This document shows, in pieces, positions 9,851 to 18,610 of a stretch of 64,000 bases of DNA. Position 1 is the stretch's first letter. Every line of letters starts with the position of its first letter. The DNA lies in contig OZ243949.1 in NCBI GenBank assembly GCA_965214305.1, positions 1,984,001-2,048,000 on the forward strand, written 5' to 3'. The translations under genes were made by a program, and so were the position numbers. Below the pieces are notes generated by a model, which was not told where the DNA came from, ran no database searches, and saw nothing but the letters and a program-made list of their open reading frames with translations. Origin of the DNA: Azophilus sp965214305 (lineage in GTDB: Bacteria > Pseudomonadota > Gammaproteobacteria > Pseudomonadales > Azotimanducaceae).

Positions 9851-10087
9851 ATGTCTGCAAAAACGGTCATCGTCGATGCCAGCGGCTTGTCTTGCCCGAT
9901 GCCGCTGCTCAAGGCCAAGAAGGCGCTCAACGGCGTGGCGAATGGCGAGCGTGTGCGCGTTTATGCAACCGATCCCGGCTCGGTGCGGGATTTCGAGGTA
10001 TTCTCCACGCAAAGCGGCCACGGGCTGATTGAGGCCGGTAAGGACGGCGACATCTACACCTACCTCCTGGAAAAGAAAACCCGATAG
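9851..10087 (+). CDS. tusA: TusA-family sulfurtransferase
   Basis: This 78-residue protein has the TusA active-site motif GLSCPMPLL with Cys15-Pro-x-Pro and the compact beta-alpha fold of SirA/TusA proteins. They relay persulfide sulfur, for tRNA thiolation or in sulfur-oxidising bacteria for sulfur trafficking. It precedes a perM-like transporter gene, an arrangement I recall from several gammaproteobacteria. Confidence 0.92.
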   Translation: MSAKTVIVDASGLSCPMPLLKAKKALNGVANGERVRVYATDPGSVRDFEVFSTQSGHGLIEAGKDGDIYTYLLEKKTR

Positions 10088-10137
10088 CCGCTGCCTAATC
10101 GCACCGATATAAACAAACCAACAACCTGGCCGCCACT

Positions 10138-11202
10138 TTGCGTTTTCTGGAAGTTATCAATTCCTGGATCAATCGGTACTTCTCCAACGAGGAGGCCATC
10201 TACCTGGTGCTGCTGATTACCGCCGGGTTACTGCTGCTCGTGTTCCTGGGCAATGTGCTCGCTCCGGTGCTCGCGGGATTGATACTGGCCTTCTTGTTGC
10301 AGGGTCTTGTGGATCAGATGATGCGCTGGCGCGCACCGCGTTCCGTCGCGGTCTATCTGACCTTCCTGCTCTTTCTCGGCGGCCTGATCGCCATGGTGCT
10401 GTTCCTCGGCCCCCTGGTTTGGCAACAGTTGAAGGGCTTGGCAACAACGCTGCCGGATTTGCTTGGACGCCTGCCCGAGGCGGAGCGGGAACTGTCGGCC
10501 CTGTTCCCCGATATCATCAGCGATACCCAGGCATCGCTCTGGTTTGAAAGCGCCGCACGCCAACTCGGTAATTTCAGCGCCTCGTTGTTGCAGGGGCTGG
10601 TGACCAATGTGCCGTCCTTACTGGCCGTTATTATCTATCTGGTGCTTGTTCCGATCACGGTCTTTTTCTTTCTCAAGGACGGCGCGCGATTGCGGGATTC
10701 GTGCCGCGCCCTGCTGCCGACGAATCGGACACTCATCGACCGGGTGGGCGAGGAGATGAACCTGCAACTGGCCAACTATGTGCGCGGCAAGTTCATCGAA
10801 ATTCTCATTGTCGGTTTCGTTACCTTTGTCGCCTTCAGTCTGATGGACCTGAACTACTCGCTGCTGCTTGCGGTGCTTGTTGGCCTTTCAGTGTTAATCC
10901 CCTTTGTCGGCGGGGCGGTGGTGACTATTCCGGTGTTGTTGGTGGCACTCATTCAGTTCGGCTGGTCGTCGCAGCTTGCCTACGTTATTGGGGTCTACGG
11001 CATTATTCAGATATTGGATGGCTATGTACTGGTGCCGCTGCTTTTTTCGGAGGCGGTAGACCTGCACCCGATTACCATTATCTTGGCGGTGCTGGTCTTC
11101 GGCGGGCTCTGGGGTATCTGGGGGGTATTCTTCGCCATACCGCTCGCAACGCTGGTCAGGGCCATCTACAATGCTTGGCCGCCTGAAATTGCAGAACCCT
11201 GA
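10138..11202 (+). CDS. perM: AI-2E/PerM-family membrane transporter
   Basis: The 354-residue polytopic protein shows seven to eight hydrophobic segments (for example YLVLLITAGLLLLVFLGNVL, ~22-41) and the conserved AI-2E exporter signatures QLANYVRGKFIEILIVGF and IPFVGGAVVTIPVLL. Such permeases are inner-membrane proteins, but the substrates of most are unknown. The start is TTG at 10138, 50 bp after tusA, so co-transcription is likely. Confidence 0.9.
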   Translation: MRFLEVINSWINRYFSNEEAIYLVLLITAGLLLLVFLGNVLAPVLAGLILAFLLQGLVDQMMRWRAPRSVAVYLTFLLFLGGLIAMVLFLGPLVWQQLKGLATTLPDLLGRLPEAERELSALFPDIISDTQASLWFESAARQLGNFSASLLQGLVTNVPSLLAVIIYLVLVPITVFFFLKDGARLRDSCRALLPTNRTLIDRVGEEMNLQLANYVRGKFIEILIVGFVTFVAFSLMDLNYSLLLAVLVGLSVLIPFVGGAVVTIPVLLVALIQFGWSSQLAYVIGVYGIIQILDGYVLVPLLFSEAVDLHPITIILAVLVFGGLWGIWGVFFAIPLATLVRAIYNAWPPEIAEP

Positions 11203-11258
11203 GACTCCATTCGGGTGCCGCGTTGCCAATCAGTCGCAGTCATCAAGGAAGCCTGCCT

Positions 11259-11609
11259 ATGATCGAGTTCACCTTGAACGGCCAGCCGGTGCATGCCGAT
11301 GCGGCACCCGATACACCGGTGCTTTGGGTCGTGCGCGACACCTTCAAGCTCAAAGGTTCCAAGTACGGATGTGGCGCGGGCCTGTGCGGTGCCTGCACGA
11401 TGCATCTGGATGGGCAAGCCGTGCGCGCCTGCGTCAACCCCGACTTTGGCATTCAGGGCACCGGCGGCAGCACCTCCATCAAAGTTCACTACCGGCAGTT
11501 GCGCGAGGCGGGTACACAATGCCGTGCTCTGCTGCTTGAAGCGGCGGCAAAGGCGCTCGGCATACCGACGAGCCAGCGTTTGCGATCACTGCCTCTTCGC
11601 TTGGCCTGA
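11259..11609 (+). pseudogene. Truncated [2Fe-2S] subunit of xanthine/CO-dehydrogenase-type oxidase
   Basis: Residues 1-65 (MIEFTLNGQPVHADA ... KYGCGAGLCGACTMHLDG) are the plant-type [2Fe-2S] domain of the small subunit of molybdenum hydroxylases, with the Cys-x4-Cys-x2-Cys cluster ligands and a later Cys. The C-terminal four-helix [2Fe-2S] domain of these ~150-residue proteins is missing: after RACVNPDFGIQG the sequence becomes unrelated. No large or FAD subunit is nearby. I read it as a broken gene. Confidence 0.7.
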
Positions 11610-11660
11610 TGACGGGCACAGCGCAAGCGACGGATTAGCGAAAGCCGGGCGGAGAGATCG

Positions 11661-12545
11661 ATGTTGAGTGGCAGCCTAGTCGCCCTGGTTACGCCCATGA
11701 CGCCTGCCGGGGAGATCGACTGGCCAGCACTTGATGCCCTAATTGGCTGGCAGCTCGACAGCGGCACCAAAGGCTTCGTGCCCATGGGCACCACCGGCGA
11801 ATCGGCAACGCTAACCACGGAGGAACACCTCAAGGTCATCGAGCGCACCATTGCTATCGTGGCCGGGCAGGTGCCGGTGATTGCCGGTACGGGCAGCAAT
11901 GCCACCGCCGAGGCGATTCACCAGACACAGGAGGCGGAGAAGGCGGGCGCGGATGCCTGCCTGCTGGTCACGCCCTACTACAACAAACCGACCCAGGAAG
12001 GTTTGTATCGCCACTACGAAGCCATTGCCGACAGCTGCTCCCTGCCGCTTTTGCTCTACAACGTGCCGCCGCGCACCGCCTGCGACCTGTTGCCGGAAAC
12101 CATTGCCCGTCTTGCGCCCATCGACAATATCATCGGCATCAAGGAGGCGAGCGGCGATGCGGACCGGGTGGGAGCCATTCGGGCGCTTTGCGGCGATGAA
12201 TTTCTGCTGCTTTCCGGCGAGGATACCCAAACCCTGCAAATGCTGCGGCTCGGCGCGGTTGGCACCATTTCGGTAACCGCCAACATACTGCCTCGGCAGA
12301 TGGCCGGTTTTTGCACCGCCTGGCTCGACGGCCGGCCTGCGGACGCCCAAGCGCTGGATGATTTGTTGCAACCCGTACACGCGGCCCTGTTTGTGGAAAC
12401 AAGCCCGGCGCCCGTTAAGTGGGCACTGTATGAACTGGGCAAGATCGACAGAGGCATAAGGCTGCCCCTGGTGCCGCTGTCCCAAGCCAACCGCGAGCGC
12501 TTAATGCAGGCGGTCAACCGGGTGCTCGGAAGCTGGACGGACTAA
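11661..12545 (+). CDS. dapA: 4-hydroxy-tetrahydrodipicolinate synthase
   Basis: DapA condenses pyruvate with aspartate semialdehyde in the lysine/diaminopimelate pathway. The 294-residue product has all active-site elements: GTTGES (Thr44/Thr45), Tyr107 in VTPYYNKP, Tyr133 in YNVPPRT and the Schiff-base Lys161 in GIKEAS. It lies directly before bamC (2 bp gap), a conserved gammaproteobacterial pair. Confidence 0.96.
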   Translation: MLSGSLVALVTPMTPAGEIDWPALDALIGWQLDSGTKGFVPMGTTGESATLTTEEHLKVIERTIAIVAGQVPVIAGTGSNATAEAIHQTQEAEKAGADACLLVTPYYNKPTQEGLYRHYEAIADSCSLPLLLYNVPPRTACDLLPETIARLAPIDNIIGIKEASGDADRVGAIRALCGDEFLLLSGEDTQTLQMLRLGAVGTISVTANILPRQMAGFCTAWLDGRPADAQALDDLLQPVHAALFVETSPAPVKWALYELGKIDRGIRLPLVPLSQANRERLMQAVNRVLGSWTD

Positions 12546-12547
12546 CC

Positions 12548-13834
12548 ATGTTGCGTAAGAATTTGAAAAAAAAGGGATTTATATACTTGGCTCCATCTTC
12601 TACCAGATGTTGTGCTCATAAAAACGGCTTGTCACGATCTGTTGTGGTCCTGGGGGTCAAATATATAACTCCCAAAAAAAAGGCGATATTGAAGCCCGGG
12701 CTGGCTCGGCACGGTCTCCTTGGTTTGAGCGCTTTTTTGCTGGCCGGTTGCGGCTGGTTTTCCGACGATAAGGGCTTTTTCGTCAACCGTTCGGATGACT
12801 ACATTGATGCCCGCCAAGGCCCCGGTTTGGTCATTCCGGAAGACCTCGATCAGGGTGCCGCGGACCCTTTCCCAATTCCGACCATCCCGGAACAGCAAAA
12901 TGCCCGCTTCTACCCGGGCAAACCGCCGCTGCCGGGCACCCTCTACGCGGCGGACAACCGGGGCGAAATTCGTCTGCAGCGCTTGGGTGAGCGCATTTGG
13001 CTGGTGGTACCCGAACCGCCGACCACTGTCTGGCCGAAGATCAAACAATTTTTCGCCGACAACGGTGTTGCCGTGGGCTCCGAGGCACCGGGCAAGGGAC
13101 GCATCACCACCGAGTGGTTGAAGATTGGGGACGAGCCCTATCGGGATGTGGTGCGCGCCCTATTGCGCGAGGCGAAACAGGCGGAAGCCTCAGCCGGGGG
13201 CTTTGCGGGACGCGATCGCTTGTTGCTGCGCGTGGAGCAGGGCGTTCGGGAACTCACCTCCGAGGTGCATTTGCGCCACCAAAGTGACCGGGCGGCCATC
13301 GTCAACCCGGATGCCATCGTCGATTTGGAGCCGGTTCGTTCGGACCTCACCGCGGTGGAGCGGGATTTTCTCAACGAACTCGGCGCCTATATCGCCGCCC
13401 GTGTCGCGGAACAGACGGTTTCCATGGTGGCGCTTGAAATTGCCGGCCAGGAAAAAGCCGAAATTGGCCGCAACCGGGAGGGTGACCCGGAACTGCGCCT
13501 ATACCTGGATGCGGAGCGCGCCTGGGCAACCCTGGACCAAGCCTTGGATGCCGCGGCCGTGGAGATTATTGAACTTGACCGGGTGGCGGGCACCTGCCTT
13601 ATCAATGTTCCCGAGATCGCATTTACAGGCCCGATTCAGGAGCAACGCGGTTTCCTGCGCCGGCTGAATCCGTTCCGGGGCGGGCGCGGCAAGGCGGCAA
13701 CGAACATTCTGCTTCGGGTTAGCGAGCAAGAAGACCGGCTGCACGCCATTACCGTTCACGGCGTTGATAACCGATCGGTTTCCGATGATTTCCGGCAAGA
13801 TGTGCTTGCGCTGATCCGCGAGTTTGCCGGTTGA
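12548..13834 (+). CDS. bamC: Outer-membrane assembly lipoprotein BamC, N terminus invaded by a short transposable element
   Basis: BamC is a lipoprotein of the BAM complex that inserts outer-membrane beta-barrels. The lipobox LLAGC lies about 65 codons from the ATG at 12548, and the body (VNRSDDYIDARQGPGLVIPEDLD and two helix-grip domains) is typical. Codons 10-45 derive from a 100-bp repeat plus its 8-bp target duplication. Removing 108 bp (36 codons) recreates a normal signal peptide reading MLRKNLKKKAILKPGLARHG. Because 108 is a multiple of three the frame survived. Translation could instead start at TTG 12689, inside the old signal sequence. Confidence 0.9.
   Translation: MLRKNLKKKGFIYLAPSSTRCCAHKNGLSRSVVVLGVKYITPKKKAILKPGLARHGLLGLSAFLLAGCGWFSDDKGFFVNRSDDYIDARQGPGLVIPEDLDQGAADPFPIPTIPEQQNARFYPGKPPLPGTLYAADNRGEIRLQRLGERIWLVVPEPPTTVWPKIKQFFADNGVAVGSEAPGKGRITTEWLKIGDEPYRDVVRALLREAKQAEASAGGFAGRDRLLLRVEQGVRELTSEVHLRHQSDRAAIVNPDAIVDLEPVRSDLTAVERDFLNELGAYIAARVAEQTVSMVALEIAGQEKAEIGRNREGDPELRLYLDAERAWATLDQALDAAAVEIIELDRVAGTCLINVPEIAFTGPIQEQRGFLRRLNPFRGGRGKAATNILLRVSEQEDRLHAITVHGVDNRSVSDDFRQDVLALIREFAG
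12574..12673. mobile_element. MITE-like repeat B, copy 1, inside bamC
   Basis: A 100-bp element beginning GGGATTTATATACTTGG and ending AAATATATAACTCCC; the ends are imperfect inverted complements. It is flanked by eight A residues on each side (12566-12573 and 12674-12681), a likely target duplication. A second copy at 30083-30181 is about 83% identical by eye. Confidence 0.8.
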
Positions 13835-14015
13835 GCACGGCTAGGAGCCTGCGCCCTAGGCGACGCGGCGCGAAGGTACGGGACGGCACAGTAGCGAAGC
13901 GGGCATATCAAGCTCGCCCTTCGGGCCGGGCAGCCTTACAATGCCACTCCGATCGGATTCCGGCCCAGCCTTGCCGGAACCCGGCAACAATCCATCGAGT
14001 TAGGCAGAGCAACAA

Positions 14016-14861
14016 GTGGACCACGTATTCGCCGCAACCCCGGACAACTTTCAAGCCGATGTAATCGAACGGTCTCGCGACCTGCCGGTGGTGCTGCTCT
14101 TTTGGGCCGACCAGATACCGCCCGCGGCGGACGCAAAACGGCAACTCGAGGCCATGGTTGGGGGTTATGGCGGCAAGGTGGTACTCGGTTTGGTCGATGT
14201 GGCGCACGATCAGACGCTTGCCCAACACCTGCGGGTACAGGCGCTGCCCAGCATTCGGGTGATCGACAAAGGGCAGATTGCTCAACAACTCGACGGTCCG
14301 CAGCCGGAACCGACGCTGAGGAGCCTGCTCGACCAGCTAACCCTTTCTTCCAGCGATTTGGTACGCGCCCAGATCAGCCAATTACTCGAAGCGGGCGATT
14401 TCGACCGGGCGCTCGACATACTGCGAGAAGCCATTGCCGAAGAACCGAACAACGCAACGTTGCGCGTGGAATTGGCCGATCTGTTGGTGCGGCGGGGTGA
14501 TTTGGATGGGGCGCGGACGGCGCTCTCCGCCATTCCCGCCGAGGCGGAGGGCAGAGACCGGCCGCAAACTCGTTTGGAATTGGCGGAGGAGGCGGCCGAG
14601 TTGCCGACACGGGAACAGTCAATGGCGGCCTTGGCGGCTGATGCGGATGACTTGGCGGCGCGCCACGCGCTCGCCATAGTCGAGGCGGCGGCCGGCAACG
14701 CCGAGGCGGCGTTGGAACAGGCAATGGCAATTCTTCAACAAGACCGCTCGTTTCGGGACGATATCGGCCGCAAGACCATGATTCGAATCTTTACGATACT
14801 CGACAAGGGCAATGCCCTGGCCAATAAATACCGACGACGCATGTTTAACTTCATGCATTGA
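14016..14861 (+). CDS. Thioredoxin-fold/TPR protein (CnoX/YbbN family) lacking redox cysteines
   Basis: The 281-residue product has an N-terminal thioredoxin-like domain (VVLLFWADQIPPAADAKRQL ... LPSIRVIDKG, 1-105) and a C-terminal TPR region with AGDFDRALDILREAI and EEPNNATLRVELADLL, the architecture of CnoX/YbbN co-chaperedoxins. Where thioredoxins carry W-C-x-x-C, this protein reads WADQIPP, with no cysteine, so it probably acts as a holdase rather than an oxidoreductase. The start is a GTG in the sequence AACAAGTGGACC. Confidence 0.82.
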   Translation: MDHVFAATPDNFQADVIERSRDLPVVLLFWADQIPPAADAKRQLEAMVGGYGGKVVLGLVDVAHDQTLAQHLRVQALPSIRVIDKGQIAQQLDGPQPEPTLRSLLDQLTLSSSDLVRAQISQLLEAGDFDRALDILREAIAEEPNNATLRVELADLLVRRGDLDGARTALSAIPAEAEGRDRPQTRLELAEEAAELPTREQSMAALAADADDLAARHALAIVEAAAGNAEAALEQAMAILQQDRSFRDDIGRKTMIRIFTILDKGNALANKYRRRMFNFMH

Positions 14862-15298
14862 CCAGTATGCACATGGGTTGGTTTTGGCCTCTTTTATCGC
14901 GCTGCTGCTCGGCCATGTCGCCCTGTCTGTTCCAAAATTCATCTATCCATATGATTTATAAATATTAATTGTGTTTTTCATGGGTTCGGTAGGTAGCCGG
15001 CCTTTCTCTTTATCACAAGGCCATACCGGTTTCTCCAAGAGTTATCCAATAAGTTATCCACAGCGCCATCAAAACACCATGCAAGCAAATTGTTCGCCTA
15101 TCTCGCCATGCTCCCGTCGTACAAGCCGAAATCCGCAGGCAGAGGGCGCCCTGGGAGCCTCTGCCCGCCTATCTCAGCAACGCTCTTACAGGGAGGAGGG
15201 GTACCCCTCGCGCTCCCCGGGCTACAGGATTCTGGCGTGTGCGGCAGAAAGTTGGTGAGATAGGCGGGCTAAAAACTTAACGGGCACAACACCGGCAC
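14862..15298. other. Gene-poor stretch with small inverted repeat
   Basis: No convincing gene. It holds a perfect DnaA-box-like TTATCCACA at 15054-15062 next to a near match (GTTATCCAAT). It also holds an inverted pair, GCCCGCCTATCTCAGCAAC (15162-15180) and GTTGGTGAGATAGGCGGGC (15251-15269), that looks like the ends of another ~108-bp MITE. Single ends of the same repeat recur at 234-256, 18580-18602 and 25970-25990. Confidence 0.5.
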
Positions 15299-16003
15299 AT
15301 GCGCATCGGCATATTACAAACAGACCAGGTTAGCGAGCGGTTTCGCGGCCGTCACGGCGATTATCCAGGAATGTTCGAGGCCCTATTGCGGGCGGCTGCG
15401 GATGGAACGTCGCTGGATTTCGACACCATTGATGCGGTGCGCTCAACCTACCCCTCGGCAACATCCTGCGATGCGTACATCATCACCGGCAGCCGCAAAG
15501 GCGTTTATGACAACGAACCTTGGATTGCGGCCTTGGCCGCTTTTGCGGACCGGGCTCTTGAGGCGGGCCGCAAGGTTGTCGGCATCTGTTTCGGGCATCA
15601 GTTGATGGCGCATTTTTTCGGCGGGGAAGCGGGGCCGGCGTCCGGCTGGGCCGTGGGTGTGCATGCAAGCCGGGTGCTGGTCGATGTGCCCTGGCTTGAT
15701 CCGCGGTTGGATCGATTCGCGTTACTGTCGAGCCATCGGGATCAGGTGAAACGCCTGCCCAAGGGTGCCGAACCGTTTGCCTCCAACGGTTTTTGCCCGA
15801 TTGCCGGTTTCACCTGGGCAGACAAGGTGCTGACCTTTCAAGGCCACCCGGAATTCCACAAGCCCTACGCCCAAGATTTAATGGACATGCGTCGCGAACT
15901 GCTCGGCGAAGCAACTTATCAGGCCGGAGTGGCGTCACTTGCACAGGAAACCCATTCGGCCACGGTGGGCCGCTGGATTCTCAATTTCTGCCGGGCCGCA
16001 TGA
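15299..16003 (+). CDS. Class I glutamine amidotransferase-like protein
   Basis: A stand-alone GATase1 domain of 234 residues with nucleophile Cys97 in GICFGHQL and the His-Glu pair in TFQGHPEF (~180-186). Such proteins resemble the GMP synthase glutaminase domain but are not fused to a synthetase. Members act on gamma-glutamyl compounds or as unassigned amidotransferases. It is probably cytoplasmic and a single gene, bounded on the right by repeat A. Confidence 0.85.
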   Translation: MRIGILQTDQVSERFRGRHGDYPGMFEALLRAAADGTSLDFDTIDAVRSTYPSATSCDAYIITGSRKGVYDNEPWIAALAAFADRALEAGRKVVGICFGHQLMAHFFGGEAGPASGWAVGVHASRVLVDVPWLDPRLDRFALLSSHRDQVKRLPKGAEPFASNGFCPIAGFTWADKVLTFQGHPEFHKPYAQDLMDMRRELLGEATYQAGVASLAQETHSATVGRWILNFCRAA

Positions 16004-16014
16004 ATGCCCGGGCT

Positions 16015-16185
16015 CCTGGGAGCCTCTGCCTTCGGAAGTCGCGAAAGCGAAAAGCCGCTATCGCCGCCCCGTCGGTTGGTCGATTGAGGCGAATATCGAG
16101 CCATATGCAACGAAATCGAGCGGCCGACGGGGCGGATGAGAGCGGATTTGCAGCCGCGAATTCCGCAGGCAGAGGCTCCTGGGGC
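16015..16185. repeat. MITE-like repeat A, copy 3
   Basis: Begins CTGGGAGCCTCTGCCTTCGG and ends GCAGGCAGAGGCTCCTGGG, again inverted complements, with the same interior as copies 1, 2 and 4. Confidence 0.75.
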
Positions 16186-16263
16186 GACCATTGACGGCGG
16201 CCCTGGCGATAAGCGGCTAAACTCGGTGGTTTGAACCGCGGTTATTTTAAGGAGACCCGTTAA

Positions 16264-17901
16264 ATGGCGATGCAGCATAGGCCCCTATTGATGTCCGCGT
16301 TGATTGATCGTGGCGCCAGGGTGGCGCCGGGTGAGGAGATCGTAACGGCCACCGAGACCGGCGCGCGCCGACAGACCTATGGGGAAATTCGCGACCGCGC
16401 CCATCAACTTGCCCATGCGCTGAGCGATGCGGGCATTGGTATTGGCGATACGGTGGCAACCTTTATGTGGAACGGTTCCCGGCATCTGGAGGCCTACTAC
16501 GCCTGTGCCGGCATGGGCGCGGTGCTGCACACGTTGAATATCCGCCTTGGTGCCAAGGATTTGGAATACATCATCAACCATGCGGGCGACCGCGTCATCA
16601 TCGCCGATGCGGATGTTTTGCCCCTGCTTGAACCCTTGCGGGCGCTTATTCCCACCGTCGAGCGGGTGGTGGTGGCGACCGAGGATGGCTTGGCGGATTG
16701 GAGCACGAACCTGCCTCATGCGGTCGATTACGAGACCTTCATCGCCGGCCGGCCAACCCGCTACGACTGGCCGATGATTGATGAAACGGCGCCGCTCGGC
16801 CTTTGCTATACCAGCGGTACCACCGGCGACCCGAAAGGGGTGGAATACGAACACCGGTCCCAATATCTGCACACGCTGAGCTCCTGCATGGTCGATTCCC
16901 TGGGTCTTTCGGCCGCGGATTCGGTGCTTGGCGTGGTGCCCATGTTCCATGCCATGGGTTGGGGCATCCCTTGGGGAGCGCTTATGCTGGGTTGCAAACA
17001 GGTGATGCCGCATCGGTTTATGGACCCGGCCCGGCTGGTGGAACTTCTGGCCAGCGAAAAAGTCAGCATTTCCGCGGGCGTACCGACCATCTGGCAGGGC
17101 GTGAAGGCGGTTATTGAAGCCAACCCGGGGCGCTACGATCTTGGGGCGCTTGAACGGCTTACCTGCGGCGGCTCCGCGCCGCCGCCGTCACTCATCCGTT
17201 GGTATTGGGATACGCTTGGCGTGGAGATGATTCAGGGCTGGGGCATGACCGAAACCTCGCCCTTGGCAACCATTTCCCGCCGGGTGATGAAGCGTAGCCA
17301 GTTGGCGTTGAGCGAGGATGAGCAATTCGACAATGTCGCCAAGGCGGGCCAGCTTATGCCGGGTTTGGAACTCGATATCTTTGACGAAGCGTTCAATCGG
17401 GTGCCGCACGATGGCGAGACGGTGGGGGAAATCTTGATTCGCGGCCCCTGGATTTGCTCTGAGTATTACCGCAATCCGCAACCCGAGAAGTTTCATGACG
17501 GCTGGCTGATTACAGGCGATGTGGGAAAAATAGACCCGGAGGAATATCTGATCATTTCCGACCGCTCCAAAGACTTGGTGAAAAGTGGCGGCGAGTGGAT
17601 TTCGAGCGTTGACCTTGAGAACCACATCGTGGCGTTCGATGGTGTCGCCCAGGCTTGTGTGGTGGCCCAACCCCATCCCAGATGGGACGAGCGGCCGGTG
17701 GCGCTGGTGGTGCTCGAAACCGGGCGTCAAGTGAGCGCCGAGGCGATTCTCGCCCATTGCGCCACCGCCTTTGCCAAGTGGCAATTGCCGGACGATGTGC
17801 TCTATGTGGACAGTGTTCCGCTAACCTCCACCGGCAAGATGGATAAGAAGGCGGTGCGTGCGCATTTGGCGGACCAGGGATATGTGCTGCCGGATCTTTA
17901 G
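16264..17901 (+). CDS. Fatty acyl-CoA synthetase (AMP-binding ligase)
   Basis: The 545-residue enzyme has the adenylation P-loop YTSGTTGDPKGV (182-193), the GWGMTETSP motif, the LITGDVGKIDPEEYLIISDRSKD hinge region (split: TGDVGKID, then ISDRSKDLVKSGGEW) and the C-terminal catalytic Lys in STGKMDKKAV. The order and length fit medium/long-chain acyl-CoA ligases of the AlkK/FadD3-like group, which activate fatty acids with ATP and CoA. A good ribosome-binding site (AAGGAGAC) precedes the ATG. It converges with mauA, overlapping by 4 bp. Confidence 0.9.
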   Translation: MAMQHRPLLMSALIDRGARVAPGEEIVTATETGARRQTYGEIRDRAHQLAHALSDAGIGIGDTVATFMWNGSRHLEAYYACAGMGAVLHTLNIRLGAKDLEYIINHAGDRVIIADADVLPLLEPLRALIPTVERVVVATEDGLADWSTNLPHAVDYETFIAGRPTRYDWPMIDETAPLGLCYTSGTTGDPKGVEYEHRSQYLHTLSSCMVDSLGLSAADSVLGVVPMFHAMGWGIPWGALMLGCKQVMPHRFMDPARLVELLASEKVSISAGVPTIWQGVKAVIEANPGRYDLGALERLTCGGSAPPPSLIRWYWDTLGVEMIQGWGMTETSPLATISRRVMKRSQLALSEDEQFDNVAKAGQLMPGLELDIFDEAFNRVPHDGETVGEILIRGPWICSEYYRNPQPEKFHDGWLITGDVGKIDPEEYLIISDRSKDLVKSGGEWISSVDLENHIVAFDGVAQACVVAQPHPRWDERPVALVVLETGRQVSAEAILAHCATAFAKWQLPDDVLYVDSVPLTSTGKMDKKAVRAHLADQGYVLPDL

Positions 17902-18443
17902 GCATTCTCCAGGGCAATGCCCAAAATCACCGCTGTTGAGCAGTGGTATACCGTTGTCTTTGTTCCCATGCACCAATTGATATCGTTATTCGCCTGCGGG
18001 CGGTAAACGGGCTTGTCGTCCTCGTTGCGGTTGCACAGGCAGCGGCCGCAACTGCTCTTGCCGCAACAATCGTTGTAGGAAATGACGTAGTTCTTACCAT
18101 CGGCGGGGTTGAGGCAGGTGCCAATCCAAGTGATGGGAGACATTTCCGTACCGGGCGGGCAGGCGTTTTGAGTGCCGCCACAGCAGCTACAAAGAAAACC
18201 GTCAATGCCGCAGTAACGCCAATATTCGCAGGTGGAGGGGTCGCCAGGGTCCTGGGGGTTGCCGGTTGTTTGCGCCGGAACATCGCTGACTGAGCCTGTG
18301 GAGGCGCGCGCCACCGGCAATAGCGGAGCGGAGCCAACGCCCGCTGCGACCGCGCCCAAAACGCCGAGAAAGCCGCGTCGCGACGTGCGCCGGGCAACAT
18401 CCCGAGAGCGATTCTCCACTAAGCGATCCAACCAGTTCATCAT
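17898..18443 (-). CDS. mauA: Methylamine/amine dehydrogenase light chain (TTQ subunit)
   Basis: The beta subunit of a tryptophan tryptophylquinone amine dehydrogenase, acting in the periplasm. A twin-arginine signal (SRRGFLGVLG, ~21-30) leads a Cys-rich domain. The two tryptophans that cross-link to TTQ are Trp106 (PITWIGTC) and Trp157 (NDINWCMG), 51 residues apart as in the Paracoccus enzyme (57 and 108). It lies downstream of the large chain on the same strand, as in mau clusters, though with a ~167-bp gap. Confidence 0.93.
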   Translation of the reverse strand: MMNWLDRLVENRSRDVARRTSRRGFLGVLGAVAAGVGSAPLLPVARASTGSVSDVPAQTTGNPQDPGDPSTCEYWRYCGIDGFLCSCCGGTQNACPPGTEMSPITWIGTCLNPADGKNYVISYNDCCGKSSCGRCLCNRNEDDKPVYRPQANNDINWCMGTKTTVYHCSTAVILGIALENA

Positions 18444-18610
18444 CGTTCTTTCCTCAGCATGACTCGGCCGGTTTCACCCACTCTAAGGAGCGAGACTTAA
18501 CGAGCCGCAAGGGAAGCTCCACAGACCCACCCCCGGCCCCGGGAATCGGACCCTGTTCCTTGCATCAGCGGCTCGCAAGGAAGTTGATGAGATAGGCGGG
18601 CCAAGCACGT

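Noticed and set aside
15041..15062. Replication origin suggested by DnaA-box-like TTATCCACA and a near match
   Set aside because: Only one perfect box, no AT-rich unwinding region and no dnaA, gyrB or repA gene nearby.
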